Shown piece by piece: positions 7,668-16,582 of a DNA stretch of 38,840 bases. The stretch lies in the NCBI GenBank assembly GCA_002721675.1, contig PBLC01000004.1, positions 1-38,840 on the forward strand, given 5' to 3'. The notes beneath the pieces were generated by a model. It saw only the letters and a program-made list of their open reading frames with translations, had not been told where the DNA came from and did no database searches. Position numbers and translations under genes: made by a program. Each line of letters begins with the position of its first letter. Positions within the stretch are counted from its first letter, which is position 1. The stretch comes from Chloroflexota bacterium. GTDB lineage: Bacteria > Chloroflexota > Dehalococcoidia > Lucifugimonadales > Lucifugimonadaceae.

Positions 7668-8534
7668 ATGATAAATAATGGAAAATTAATCTTTCTAGGT
7701 ACTGGATCTTCAGATGGAGTTCCACGTGTTAGTTGTCTAACTGATCCAAATTCAACTTGCAAAGTATGCATTGATGCTCAAGATCCTAACTCAAAAAATA
7801 GGAGAAGGAATACATCTGTAGCAATAAAATCTATTGATAAAAATGGACTGAATAGAAACATAATAATTGACGCAGGAAAAACATTTTGGGAATCAGCGAT
7901 AAAATTCTTCCCAAAGCATGACATTAGAGAAATAAGTGAAATGATTATTACTCATGCGCATGCCGATGCCATAGGAGGCATTGATTACTTAAGAGATTGG
8001 ACAAATTTTGTACAAAAAACGGTAAAAATAAATTTAAGAAGTCAAGATTTAGAGTCGATTGAAAAAGTTTACTTTTATTTATTTGAGAATGGAAAAGTTA
8101 AAACAAAGGGGCCGATCCCAAAAATTCAATTCAACATTATTGATGAAAATCCCTTTAATATAGGAGATTTGGAAATTACCCCTATACCAGTATTTCATGG
8201 AAATCAGTATATTTCTTTTGGTTATAAATTTGGAAAAATAGCATATATTTCTGATGTTTCAGAAATTCCAGAATCTTCAAAAAATATGCTTGAAGATCTA
8301 GACGTATTAATAATAGATGCTCTAAGACCTGAGCCAGCTTATTTCTCTCATTTTACTTATAATCAAGCCCTAGAAGTAATCAGAGAATTTAAACCTAAAA
8401 AGTCTTTTTTTACAGACATAATGTGTTCTGTTGAACATAATGAAACGAATAATGAACTATCAAAACTACTTGATGCTGAAGGCCTAGATATTCAACTAGC
8501 TTATGATGGGATGATGATAGATTTTAATTACTGA
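7668..8534 (+). CDS. Metallo-beta-lactamase-fold hydrolase, PhnP-like
   Basis: 288 residues. The fold is shown by the N-terminal FLGTGSSDGVPR, the metal motif THAHADAIGGID (His96, His98, Asp100), a late His at H-G-N-Q, Asp in YISDVSEIPES, and a C-terminal H in SVEHNETN. In the canonical motif HxHxDH the last His is replaced by Ala here; the same HADA form is known from other PhnP-like proteins as I recall, so this need not mean loss of function. An N-terminal Cys cluster (Cys23, Cys31, Cys34) followed by NRRRNTS resembles the structural zinc region of PhnP, a cyclic phosphodiesterase. No phosphonate genes are nearby, so the substrate is open. A GAGAG site precedes the ATG. Its 3' end overlaps the convergent RraA-like gene by 7 bases. 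Confidence 0.8.
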   Translation: MINNGKLIFLGTGSSDGVPRVSCLTDPNSTCKVCIDAQDPNSKNRRRNTSVAIKSIDKNGLNRNIIIDAGKTFWESAIKFFPKHDIREISEMIITHAHADAIGGIDYLRDWTNFVQKTVKINLRSQDLESIEKVYFYLFENGKVKTKGPIPKIQFNIIDENPFNIGDLEITPIPVFHGNQYISFGYKFGKIAYISDVSEIPESSKNMLEDLDVLIIDALRPEPAYFSHFTYNQALEVIREFKPKKSFFTDIMCSVEHNETNNELSKLLDAEGLDIQLAYDGMMIDFNY

Positions 8535-9265
8535 CTTTTCTTATATTCTTCGTAAGTTTTTTCATCTGGCGGATAATATTTTCCAGGAGATAAACTTTCT
8601 TCAGACAACTTATTTTTTATCCACTCTTCTAATTTGTCATATTCAATTGCAGCATCTGCAACCTCCTTGCATATCAAGCGCGGAATAACAACGACACCAT
8701 CGTCGTCAGCTACTATATAATCTCCAGGCATGACTAAGATCCCATCTACTTTTACTGGTTCATTAGTCGCGCAAGGAGTGCCAATCATAGTACCTAAATT
8801 AGATGTTTTCCCATAAGCCCATATACGAATATTATATTTCTCAACCGAGCCCATATCCCTAACTCCACCGTCACACACCAATCCATCAATACCTTTTTGC
8901 TTCAACCTCAAAAATTTTATATCTCCACCAATTGACATCATGCTTGTTTCCATAGAATCCATCACAATCACGTCACCTGGGCCTGCAATTTCAAAAGCAG
9001 CATATTCTGGTGATTTCTCATTTTTTGGCTTGATCTCATCAAAATCAGGTCTTGCTGGTAAATATCTTACTGTTATCGCTCGCGCAACAAGTCTATTCCC
9101 ATCATTCAGAGGCTTAACATTATTCATAAGAACATATCTAGGGTTATACCCAAATTGTCGTGCCATTACATCAACAAATGCAGACGTGTTGATTGACTTC
9201 AACTTATTTCTTATTTTTTTATTTAGTCTATGAGAAGGAGTTTTATTTATTTTTTTATTTGTCAT
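8528..9265 (-). CDS. RraA-like / HMG aldolase family protein
   Basis: Belongs to the RraA-like family, which includes 4-hydroxy-4-methyl-2-oxoglutarate aldolases and related decarboxylases. Typical pieces: GPGDVIVMDSMET, the GLVCDGGVRDM loop with the substrate Arg and metal Asp, GTPCATNEPVKVDG, and VMPGDYIVADDDGVVVIP. I place the start at ATG 9263-9265, because GGGAGG lies four bases upstream. An earlier in-frame GTG (9278) or ATG (9275) would add four or five residues but has no such site. It overlaps the end of the SDR gene by 11 bases, so the two are co-translated, and it overlaps the convergent MBL gene by 7 bases at the other end. Likely catabolic aldolase; substrate unknown. Confidence 0.82.
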   Translation of the reverse strand: MTNKKINKTPSHRLNKKIRNKLKSINTSAFVDVMARQFGYNPRYVLMNNVKPLNDGNRLVARAITVRYLPARPDFDEIKPKNEKSPEYAAFEIAGPGDVIVMDSMETSMMSIGGDIKFLRLKQKGIDGLVCDGGVRDMGSVEKYNIRIWAYGKTSNLGTMIGTPCATNEPVKVDGILVMPGDYIVADDDGVVVIPRLICKEVADAAIEYDKLEEWIKNKLSEESLSPGKYYPPDEKTYEEYKKSQ

Positions 9266-10043
9266 CAGGCCTCCCATCACCTAGCCCAGTAGCTATCATG
9301 CCTCCATCAACCAAAATCGTCTCTCCGTTAACATATTCCCCCATTTTTGAAGATAAAAATACTACTGCATTAGCAATATCACTTGGAAGGCCTTGTCTTC
9401 CAGACGGAAACCACGGCATATTTATTGCTTCCGGCTCAATTCTATCGTCATCAGGGATAGTGTTATTTATTGCCCCTGGCGCAATACAATTAGAATTAAT
9501 ACCTGTGCCTGCTAAATCAGCAGCTAAGCCTTTGACCATTCTTCTTATCCCCATCTTTGCAATGCCATAAGGAGTCCAATCTTTAGCAGCCCTAAAAGAA
9601 TGGACACTAGATATACAAATTAAAGAACCTTGAATGCTACGCTTAACCATCTCTTTTGAAGCCTTTTGGCATGCAAAGAAGTAACCTTTAAGAGAAAGAT
9701 CCATCATATAATCCCACCACTCTTCATCAATCTCATTAAAAGGCTTAAGTTGTGGTTGCATAATAGCATTGTTGACCAAAACATCAATCGATCCATGAGA
9801 ATCTAAAAATTCGTCAACCATTGAGTCAATATTATTTTTTTTACTTACATCAAATATATGAGATGAGCATTTCCTGCCTAATGATTCTACTAAATTAATA
9901 GTTTTCTGAGTTTCTTCGTCATCAATATAATCGTTTACACCTACATCTGCCCCTTCCATTGCTACTTTATATGCAATTCCTCTTCCAATTCCTTTTCTTG
10001 CGCCAGTTACTAGGACTTTTTTTCCATCTAATAATCCCAACAC
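9255..10043 (-). CDS. Short-chain dehydrogenase/reductase (SDR)
   Basis: 262 residues, classical SDR. The cofactor motif is TGARKGIG at 13-20, the structural NNA is at 91-93 (NNAIM rather than NNAG), and the catalytic residues are Ser146, Tyr159 and Lys163 in PYGIAK. NCIAPGAINN follows, and the C-terminal VNGETILVDGGM is standard. It oxidises or reduces an alcohol or ketone with NAD(P). The start is GTG (10041-10043) or the adjacent TTG (10038-10040); the AAAGGAG site lies three bases from GTG and six from TTG, so TTG is at least as likely. It follows the nuclease gene by 15 bases and runs into the RraA-like gene with an 11-base overlap, suggesting a two-enzyme catabolic step. Confidence 0.88.
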   Translation of the reverse strand: MLGLLDGKKVLVTGARKGIGRGIAYKVAMEGADVGVNDYIDDEETQKTINLVESLGRKCSSHIFDVSKKNNIDSMVDEFLDSHGSIDVLVNNAIMQPQLKPFNEIDEEWWDYMMDLSLKGYFFACQKASKEMVKRSIQGSLICISSVHSFRAAKDWTPYGIAKMGIRRMVKGLAADLAGTGINSNCIAPGAINNTIPDDDRIEPEAINMPWFPSGRQGLPSDIANAVVFLSSKMGEYVNGETILVDGGMIATGLGDGRPDDK

Positions 10044-10058
10044 AATCTCCTTTCTAAT

Positions 10059-10835
10059 TTATTTTGAACTCTCTCCATACGGACAAATATTCCAATAAAA
10101 ACACCATTTCTTAGAACAGTACCAACTTCCTTCAGGGGCAGGCAAGAATACTCTTTTTCTTATAGCCCCGCTAACACTCCTAATTTTCTGAGAAACAGAA
10201 CTGATTGAAAGTTCACTTACTTCATGAACTATTAAATCAGATTTTGGCTCTTTTGTATCTACAACTTGAGCAATAGCAATTTTATTTATATTTGCAATCT
10301 TTGAATATGTAACTAATTGAATATCTCTACTGAGATCAATTGCTCGGTTTTGAGATCTAACTTTAGTATCTACAATCATGTTGTCTTCTGTAATTAAGTC
10401 TGCAAAACCTATAACAGGAACTTGCATACCCATATCTCCAATTAGTTTTACCTGAATAGACTCTTCAGACTTAGGTACAAGACTTTTCCCATGTGTTTCG
10501 TGATAAAGACTTGAAAGCCTAGAAACAGTATCTCTGCTTTCAGCTTTTGAAACATCTAACTGGACTTCATCCACTAATTCATCATGCTGAACAATGGCCA
10601 AATCTATGAAATCTTGGGGCTTCATGCCAATTCTATTTGAAGCCTTAATTAGGAAATGGCCATTTGCAGCTTTATCAACACTTAGCCCTCTTAACATAGC
10701 ACCATTAAGCGGAGGTTTAATTTCTTCAATGTATCGAAAATAATATTTCATTCCGCATTGTAGATAAGTTCTAATCTGACTTACAGATATATGATCTGGA
10801 AGTAATATATTTCTTTTATTTTTTTTCTCTTCTAT
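10059..10835 (-). CDS. RecB/Cas4-like PD-(D/E)XK nuclease with four-cysteine (Fe-S type) signature; non-canonical start proposed
   Basis: The core shows the PD-(D/E)XK pattern: Gly-x-x-Asp in VIGFADLI (Asp118 counted from the ATG at 10749-10751), Asp128-x-Lys130 in IVDTKV, and Gln145-x3-Tyr149. The tail has Cys212, Cys217 and Cys223. The frame stays open for 31 codons upstream of that ATG and reads DHISVSQIRTYLQC then GMKYYFRYIEE. This is the usual family N-terminus (S-x-S-x-[LI]-x-x-Y-x-x-C) and supplies the first cysteine of the cluster at 10755-10757. No ATG, GTG or TTG exists there in frame. The most likely start is ATA at 10833-10835, with AGAGAG five bases upstream, giving 258 residues. 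The antiporter stop lies nine bases upstream in the same frame. Related proteins process DNA ends; there are no CRISPR genes here. Confidence 0.75.
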   Translation of the reverse strand: MEEKKNKRNILLPDHISVSQIRTYLQCGMKYYFRYIEEIKPPLNGAMLRGLSVDKAANGHFLIKASNRIGMKPQDFIDLAIVQHDELVDEVQLDVSKAESRDTVSRLSSLYHETHGKSLVPKSEESIQVKLIGDMGMQVPVIGFADLITEDNMIVDTKVRSQNRAIDLSRDIQLVTYSKIANINKIAIAQVVDTKEPKSDLIVHEVSELSISSVSQKIRSVSGAIRKRVFLPAPEGSWYCSKKWCFYWNICPYGESSK

Positions 10836-10844
10836 ATTAACTCT

Positions 10845-12140
10845 CTATTTAGGGACCTTATTTTTTCTATAACTTTTTTCTAACATAATTGGCGCTAATA
10901 TTGTCGTAACAATCGTCATTACTATTGTTACTCCAAAAATAGTCTGAGAGATTACTCCGGTTGCTAAACCAATTCCACCAATAATAAGGGCCACCTCACC
11001 CCTTGGCATCATTCCAACTCCAATTCTCCATGAATTTTCTCTGTCGAAACCAGAAATAAGTGCTGGGATTCCTGACCCAATAATCTTACTAATAATTCCA
11101 AAAATCGTAAGTACAAGAGCAAACAACAAGGTAGCGGTTAGCGAATCTGATCCAAATATAGCTTGAAGATTTACCTGCATACCAATAACGGTAAAAAAAA
11201 CTGGAACAACAAAACCATTTATTTTTTGTATTGGTTCTTCGATTTCTTTAAATAAAATTGTTCCCGATAATGCAAGGCCCAATGAATATGCACCGATAAT
11301 CATTGCTAATCCAAAATATTTTTCAGCTACCCCTGAAACTAAAAAGGCAAGGCCAAGTGCTATGCATAAATGAATACTTGGCTCTTTATAGAACCCCTTT
11401 TTTGTACCCAAATTCATAATAAAACTTGAAATCCAAGGTGAAGCCCAACTTCCGAGTATTGTCAGGACTAATAAAAAAGATATGGCTTTAACTGAAATCC
11501 ATAAAATACCTATCCCAGAAACAACTCCAGTAGTCTCAATCCCTACGATTACTGCCAATATTAGTATCCCCAATACATCATCTACTACAGCACCACCTAA
11601 AATAGTAACCCCTACAGAGGAATTCAATTTTCCTAAATCTCCTAAAACTCTGGCTGTTATCCCAACAGATGTAGCGGTCATCATAGCACCCACAAAAAGT
11701 CCCGGGATAAGGCTCTGGATTGACTGGAAGGAAGCAAATCCAAACATTAATGTAGCCAATAAACCTAAAATAAAGGGTAGAAGCACTCCTCCTATTGCCA
11801 CAAAACTAGCAGACCCTATATTTTCAAAGAATCTCTTTTTGTTGGTCTCTAATCCTGCTTCAAATAGAAGAATTACTGCACCAACATTTGCTAAAAAATA
11901 TAGAGATTGAGAAACAGGTATTACAGAATCGTGGCCTACATCTATAAACGGGCCAAAATTTCCTATTGAAAGCCCCCCTAAAGCGTATGGGCCAATTAAA
12001 ATACCAGCCCCAAGTTCTCCAATTACCCTAGGAAGCCTTAAATATCTATAAAAAAATTCTCCTAAAATTTTAGCGCAAATAAGAATCACTGAAAGTAATA
12101 TTATTGATTCTGCTACTAAGGCAAGAGGGGAATCATGCAT
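10845..12140 (-). CDS. CPA2-family cation:proton antiporter (Kef/NapA type)
   Basis: 431 residues with about 12-13 membrane helices and no C-terminal TrkA domain, so it is an NapA-like short form rather than a full Kef channel. Family marks: LPRVIGELGAGILIGPYALG near 36-55, LLFEAGLE at 91-98, TATSVGITARVLGDLGKL at 155-172, and the ion-binding pair Asp187-Asp188 in GGAVVDDVLGI. The double Asp is typical of electrogenic Na+/H+ exchange. A good AGAGG site lies six bases before the ATG. It sits between the di-haem lipoprotein and the nuclease, 22 and 9 bases away. Likely role: sodium and pH balance at the cytoplasmic membrane, which fits a marine organism. Confidence 0.88.
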   Translation of the reverse strand: MHDSPLALVAESIILLSVILICAKILGEFFYRYLRLPRVIGELGAGILIGPYALGGLSIGNFGPFIDVGHDSVIPVSQSLYFLANVGAVILLFEAGLETNKKRFFENIGSASFVAIGGVLLPFILGLLATLMFGFASFQSIQSLIPGLFVGAMMTATSVGITARVLGDLGKLNSSVGVTILGGAVVDDVLGILILAVIVGIETTGVVSGIGILWISVKAISFLLVLTILGSWASPWISSFIMNLGTKKGFYKEPSIHLCIALGLAFLVSGVAEKYFGLAMIIGAYSLGLALSGTILFKEIEEPIQKINGFVVPVFFTVIGMQVNLQAIFGSDSLTATLLFALVLTIFGIISKIIGSGIPALISGFDRENSWRIGVGMMPRGEVALIIGGIGLATGVISQTIFGVTIVMTIVTTILAPIMLEKSYRKNKVPK

Positions 12141-12162
12141 CTTAAACCTCTAACTATTTTAT

Positions 12163-13575
12163 CTACCTAAATGATTTTAAAAACTCAAGCAGGTCTACTT
12201 TTTCAGTTTCTGATAACTCAAAAAAAGCATCTGAAGAAATTTTAGCATCTCCCTGATGCATTTCAATAACATCAACTAAAAGGTTTGATCTGCCATGATG
12301 CAAAAAAGGAGGTTCTGAATAAAAACCCCATAATTTTTTTGTCAACCAATAGTTAGTTGGGACACCTTTTTGGAGAGGTCTTTCATTATCTAGCATCTGC
12401 CCCATATCATGCCTTTTTAAATCACTAAATAAAGGAATAAGGTAATTGCCATCTTTATCTTTTTCAAGTTTACTAACATATTTTTCTAAATCTATAACTA
12501 GATTATTATTCGATTCAGATAATGTTGTGCTTTTCTCAGTATTAAAGGGGCCAGGTTCAACAAATTTCAGACTTTTTAAGGGAAGATCCGATACATGACA
12601 ACTTGAGCAGCCTATATTTTCAAAAATAAGTTCCCCGTTATTTTGGGACTCCCTAACCTTTGGGTTGCTTGAAATATTTCTCTTTGGGTAGTCAAGTGTT
12701 GCTTGAAATAAAGTTATTGCTGTTATATCCCCCTCGGTTAATTCATTAATTATTCCGTCTCTATCAGAATCTGAATTATTTCCAACAAGTTCTTCTGACT
12801 GCATGCCATGATGATGATTCATTGATATATTTGAAAAATCTCTGAGGGAAGTAATAACACCCTTTTGGATAAAAGGTCTAACAATAAAATCGTTATCTAT
12901 ACCATCAACTTCAGAAGTATCTAAAAAACCATTGTTATGGGCAGTTATATAACCAAAACTAATTCCTTTGGACATTAATTCTTTTCTCACTGGCGCATTG
13001 TTCTCTGCTGCATACTCTCGAGCTTCATCCACAATCTGAAGTAGGTCATAAGTCATTTCTCTTGCCAGAAGTTCTACCAACCCATCACCGAAAATTCCAA
13101 CTGTATTTCTCTCATTTGTTATATCTAATACGCTCGAGGAATCATCTTCAGATCCAACTGAGCCTTCAAGAGTTGCAAAGTCTACATCTGAAGCCAAACC
13201 AAACACATTATTTGAATTATCCCCACCACCCCCAACTCTAGGTAAATTATGACAAGCAACACAAGAATTCGCATCAGGTCCTGAAATTCTATTGAAATTT
13301 TGAGGAGATTCTCTTCTAGATCTTTTTTTTGCAGTTCCTGATGACTCAGGCCTTCCAAGTCCGTCTAATTCATTAAAAGATAACGAAAAAAGAAGTTCCC
13401 CATGATCAATCAATTCTTCAACGCTATAATTTTTTATATCTGCCTGTTCGATATGAAAAGGAATTTTAGGACCTTCTCCAATTTTTTCTTCAGATATAGT
13501 TGAAGATTTGCTACACGAAAAGAATAGAAAAAATAGAGACATAATAATCCCAATATAAAAAATATTTTTATACAT
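12163..13575 (-). CDS. Di-haem cytochrome c lipoprotein, DUF1111/thiol oxidoreductase-like
   Basis: 470 residues. The N-terminus is a lipoprotein signal: Lys, a hydrophobic run, then the lipobox FFSC with Cys21. Two c-type haem sites are visible: CVACH at 105-109, followed by NLPRVGGGGD, and CSSCH at 323-327 in the second half. The spacing and the NGELIFENIGCSSCH context match the putative di-haem oxidoreductase/peroxidase family (DUF1111, CcpA/MauG relatives). The C-terminal LHHGRS is a plausible ligand region. The protein is exported, lipid-anchored and probably moves electrons or reduces peroxide outside the membrane. Its haems need a maturation system such as the Ccm genes at 29616-32579. 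It overlaps truB by 8 bases, an odd place for a cytochrome gene. Confidence 0.8.
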   Translation of the reverse strand: MYKNIFYIGIIMSLFFLFFSCSKSSTISEEKIGEGPKIPFHIEQADIKNYSVEELIDHGELLFSLSFNELDGLGRPESSGTAKKRSRRESPQNFNRISGPDANSCVACHNLPRVGGGGDNSNNVFGLASDVDFATLEGSVGSEDDSSSVLDITNERNTVGIFGDGLVELLAREMTYDLLQIVDEAREYAAENNAPVRKELMSKGISFGYITAHNNGFLDTSEVDGIDNDFIVRPFIQKGVITSLRDFSNISMNHHHGMQSEELVGNNSDSDRDGIINELTEGDITAITLFQATLDYPKRNISSNPKVRESQNNGELIFENIGCSSCHVSDLPLKSLKFVEPGPFNTEKSTTLSESNNNLVIDLEKYVSKLEKDKDGNYLIPLFSDLKRHDMGQMLDNERPLQKGVPTNYWLTKKLWGFYSEPPFLHHGRSNLLVDVIEMHQGDAKISSDAFFELSETEKVDLLEFLKSFR

Positions 13576-14452
13576 TTTTCATAACTTTCTTTGGCACTCC
13601 CATACCATCAATTAATAAACCAATTGCAATTAAGTTATTACTGCCGTCTAAAAAAGCTAATTTATCATTTTCTTTATAATTCATGTTCAATTTTATCGAA
13701 GTTCCAGTCAATATTTTTTTTACCCCAAAATCATCAATATTAACTATTTTAAATCCATTAAGTATATCTTGGGCAGGTATTATCAAATCTTTTAAAAGAT
13801 CTTTATCTAATTTATTCTGCGCATTTTCTATACTCACAGATGATTCTATGGAGAAAGGTCCTGACAATGTCCTTCTCAAACCTACCATATGAGATAAAGA
13901 ATTTAATTTTTTTCCTATATCATGAATTAAACTCCTAACGTAAAATCCTTTTCCGCATAAAATTTTAATCTGATAAAAAGGTAGGTCAAAATCAATTACT
14001 TCAGCAGAAAATAATTCAACTTTTCTGTTTTTTGGCTCAAAATCAATCCCCTTCCTTGCAAGATCATACATTCTTCTGCCTTTTACTTTTAAGGCACTAT
14101 AAATTGGTGCCTGCTGTAAATTTTCTCCCATAAAAAAATCTAATATTCCTTCTAAATCTTTTTGATGAATATGATCAAAATTAGCTTTTCCAGTCACCTT
14201 TCCTTCTGAGTCATAAGTATCAGTTTCTGTTCCAAATATTCCCTTAGCAATATATTCTTTTTTATCAGAATTAACTTCACCTGATAATCTGTTCGCAAAA
14301 CCTATACTAATTGGCAAAACTCCAGAAGCCATTGGGTCTAAGGTGCCTATAAAGCCTAATTTAGAATTACCCAAATAAGGCTTTAATTCCCTTATTACAG
14401 AATAAGAAGAAATACCAGAAGGTTTATCAATATTTATAAATCCATTTAGCAA
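13568..14452 (-). CDS. truB: tRNA pseudouridine(55) synthase TruB
   Basis: 294 residues. TruB converts uridine 55 in the tRNA T-loop to pseudouridine. The catalytic Asp39 lies in GFIGTLDPMASGVLP. The other conserved strand APIYSALKVKGRRMYDLARKG and the FYVRSLIHDIG motif are present, with a PUA-like C-terminal part. The start is TTG at 14450-14452, six bases behind rbfA; the site before it is weak (AAAAG), so translation is probably coupled. The position after nusA-infB-rbfA is the conserved bacterial arrangement. Note that the tRNA-Phe in this window has G, not U, at position 55. Confidence 0.95.
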   Translation of the reverse strand: MLNGFINIDKPSGISSYSVIRELKPYLGNSKLGFIGTLDPMASGVLPISIGFANRLSGEVNSDKKEYIAKGIFGTETDTYDSEGKVTGKANFDHIHQKDLEGILDFFMGENLQQAPIYSALKVKGRRMYDLARKGIDFEPKNRKVELFSAEVIDFDLPFYQIKILCGKGFYVRSLIHDIGKKLNSLSHMVGLRRTLSGPFSIESSVSIENAQNKLDKDLLKDLIIPAQDILNGFKIVNIDDFGVKKILTGTSIKLNMNYKENDKLAFLDGSNNLIAIGLLIDGMGVPKKVMKNV

Positions 14453-14458
14453 ATTCTT

Positions 14459-14806
14459 TTATTCTTTAGCCGAAGAAATATTCACTTTATCAATTAATTT
14501 CTGGATTCTTTCAGCTTTTTCAATAGTTTCATCTAAAATAAATATTAACTCTGGAATCTTTCTTAATTTAATGAAATCTGAAATAGAATTTTTTATACTA
14601 CTCTTATTACTTTCTAGATCATCTCTAACTAAATTTTTTAATTCTTTATCCGCCATAACAGATAGATATATCTTTGCCTGGGATAAATCTGGACTAATAT
14701 CAACTTCAACCACAGAAACCAACACGTCAAAATCAAAATTTAGTCTAATTATTTCGCTCAGTGCTTTCTTTAGAGTGTTGCCAACTTTTTCAGACCTTCT
14801 GCTCAT
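14459..14806 (-). CDS. rbfA: 30S ribosome-binding factor RbfA
   Basis: 115 residues, the normal length. RbfA is a cold-shock assembly factor for the small ribosomal subunit with a KH-like fold. The opening RRSEKVGNTLKKALSEII, the strand VSVVEVDISPDLSQAKIYLSVM and the closing RKIPELIFILDETIEKAERI are characteristic. It lies six bases from both infB and truB, as in most bacteria. Confidence 0.95.
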   Translation of the reverse strand: MSRRSEKVGNTLKKALSEIIRLNFDFDVLVSVVEVDISPDLSQAKIYLSVMADKELKNLVRDDLESNKSSIKNSISDFIKLRKIPELIFILDETIEKAERIQKLIDKVNISSAKE

Positions 14807-14812
14807 CAGTCT

Positions 14813-16570
14813 TTAGTTAGTTATTATTTCAAAACACTCAACCAGGTCTCCAATTTCATAATCATTAAACCCATCTACGGTAATACCGCCTTCCATTCCT
14901 GATTTTATTTCTCTCACATTCTCTTTAAGATGCCTTAGAGAAGAAATAGAACCTTGGTGAATCAATTCATCATTTCTGGTAATCTTCACAAGCCCGTTTC
15001 TCTTTATTATTCCTTCAGCAACTCTGAAGCCACCAGCAACTTTAGTTTTTCCAACTGAGAAAGTATCCAAAATCTCTGCAACTCCATGAATCTTTTCCTC
15101 GGTATCACTTTTCTTATTTTTCTGAATCATTTCAGTTAAATCATCAATCATTTCATATACAATGTCATAATTCTTTATAACAATATCATTTGCTCTCGAT
15201 TGCCTTATTGCTCCTTGCTCAATTTGACTCTGAAAACCAATTACTACTGCTTCTGCGGCAGAAGCCAACATTACATCGTTCTCATTTACGGAGCCAGAAG
15301 AGGCATGAGTAATTTCAATTGAGACATCTTCGTTTTTCAAGGTTTCTAATACCTTTTTTACAGCATCAACAGATCCATCAGTACCACATTTAATTATTAT
15401 TCTAAATTTATTCTCGTCGTATTCATTATCAGAATCTCTAATTATCGATTTCACTTGCTCTTTTGTTGAAGTTAATGATTTGTGATATTTCTTTGCTTCT
15501 TTGTCAGATCTGAAAATTCTAAATTCATCTCCTGCTTTAGGAACTGAACTAAGTCCCAAGACCTGGGCAGGGGCTCCTGGTGAAACGTTTTTTACCAATC
15601 TACTAAAACCGTCGGTAAGGCTTTTGATTTTACCAGTTATATCGCCAGCAACAATATAATCTCCAACGCTAACTGACCCTTCTCTGACTAAAATAGTTCC
15701 TAAAGATCCTTTAGATTTATCCAAAAAGCCTTCCAAAATATAACCTTGCCCTAGTACATTTTTTGGAACTTTTAATTCAAGAATTTGTCCTAATAAAACT
15801 ATGGATTCAAGAAGGTCGTCTATACCTTTAGAAGTAGTTGCAGATGTTTCAACACACATAACATCACCACCATAATCTTCTGGAACAATATCATGTTCTA
15901 CTAATTGAGTCTTAACTTTATTTACATCTGCATTTGGCAAATCACATTTATTAATTGCAACAATTAAAGGAGTCCCTGCAGATTTAATATGATCGATTGC
16001 CTCAACTGTTTGCCTCATTACACCATCGTCAGCAGCTACAACTAGTACAGCAATATCGGTTATCTGGGCACCTCTAGCTCTCATAGATGTAAATGCTTCA
16101 TGGCCAGGAGTATCTATAAATGTTATTTTTTCTTTTTCATGAGTTATTTGGTACGCTCCAATACTTTGTGTAATTCCTCCAAATTCGGAATCGGCTATTT
16201 TTGACCCTCTAATTACATCTAATATAGAGGTTTTTCCATGATCTACATGACCTAAAATAGTTATTACTGGAGATCTTAGTATAACTTCGGAATCGGGGAC
16301 ATTTGATAAATCTAATTCCGATTTTAAAGATTTCTTTTCATCAGCCTTAGGTTTTAAGACTTTGAAACCAAACTCATGAGCAACTAATACTGCAGACTCA
16401 AATTCAACTATTTCATTGATGTTGGCCATTACCCCATGACGCATGAGTTCTTTTATAACCTCAGCAGGTGATATATCCATTATCTCAGATAAGTCTCCAG
16501 CAGTAAGTTGTTTGGGCAAATCTAAGAGTTTTTCTTCATTAGAGATTAAATTGTTTTGATTTTCAACCAT
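14813..16570 (-). CDS. infB: Translation initiation factor IF-2
   Basis: 585 residues, a short IF-2 with one N-terminal IF2_N module (about 18-75) and no long charged linker. The GTPase motifs are GHVDHGKT at 107-114, DTPGH at 153-157 and NKCD at 207-210, the last with Cys where Ile or Met is usual. Domains II-IV follow and end in the C2 fMet-tRNA-binding region. ATG is preceded by AAGGA. It stands 12 bases behind nusA; the small ylxR gene often found between them is absent. IF-2 brings initiator tRNA to the ribosome. Confidence 0.97.
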   Translation of the reverse strand: MVENQNNLISNEEKLLDLPKQLTAGDLSEIMDISPAEVIKELMRHGVMANINEIVEFESAVLVAHEFGFKVLKPKADEKKSLKSELDLSNVPDSEVILRSPVITILGHVDHGKTSILDVIRGSKIADSEFGGITQSIGAYQITHEKEKITFIDTPGHEAFTSMRARGAQITDIAVLVVAADDGVMRQTVEAIDHIKSAGTPLIVAINKCDLPNADVNKVKTQLVEHDIVPEDYGGDVMCVETSATTSKGIDDLLESIVLLGQILELKVPKNVLGQGYILEGFLDKSKGSLGTILVREGSVSVGDYIVAGDITGKIKSLTDGFSRLVKNVSPGAPAQVLGLSSVPKAGDEFRIFRSDKEAKKYHKSLTSTKEQVKSIIRDSDNEYDENKFRIIIKCGTDGSVDAVKKVLETLKNEDVSIEITHASSGSVNENDVMLASAAEAVVIGFQSQIEQGAIRQSRANDIVIKNYDIVYEMIDDLTEMIQKNKKSDTEEKIHGVAEILDTFSVGKTKVAGGFRVAEGIIKRNGLVKITRNDELIHQGSISSLRHLKENVREIKSGMEGGITVDGFNDYEIGDLVECFEIITN

Positions 16571-16582
16571 TTATTCCTTAAA

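Noticed and set aside
10059-10835. Cas4 of a CRISPR system
   Set aside because: The fold is Cas4-like, but no repeats, spacers or other cas genes are present in the window.
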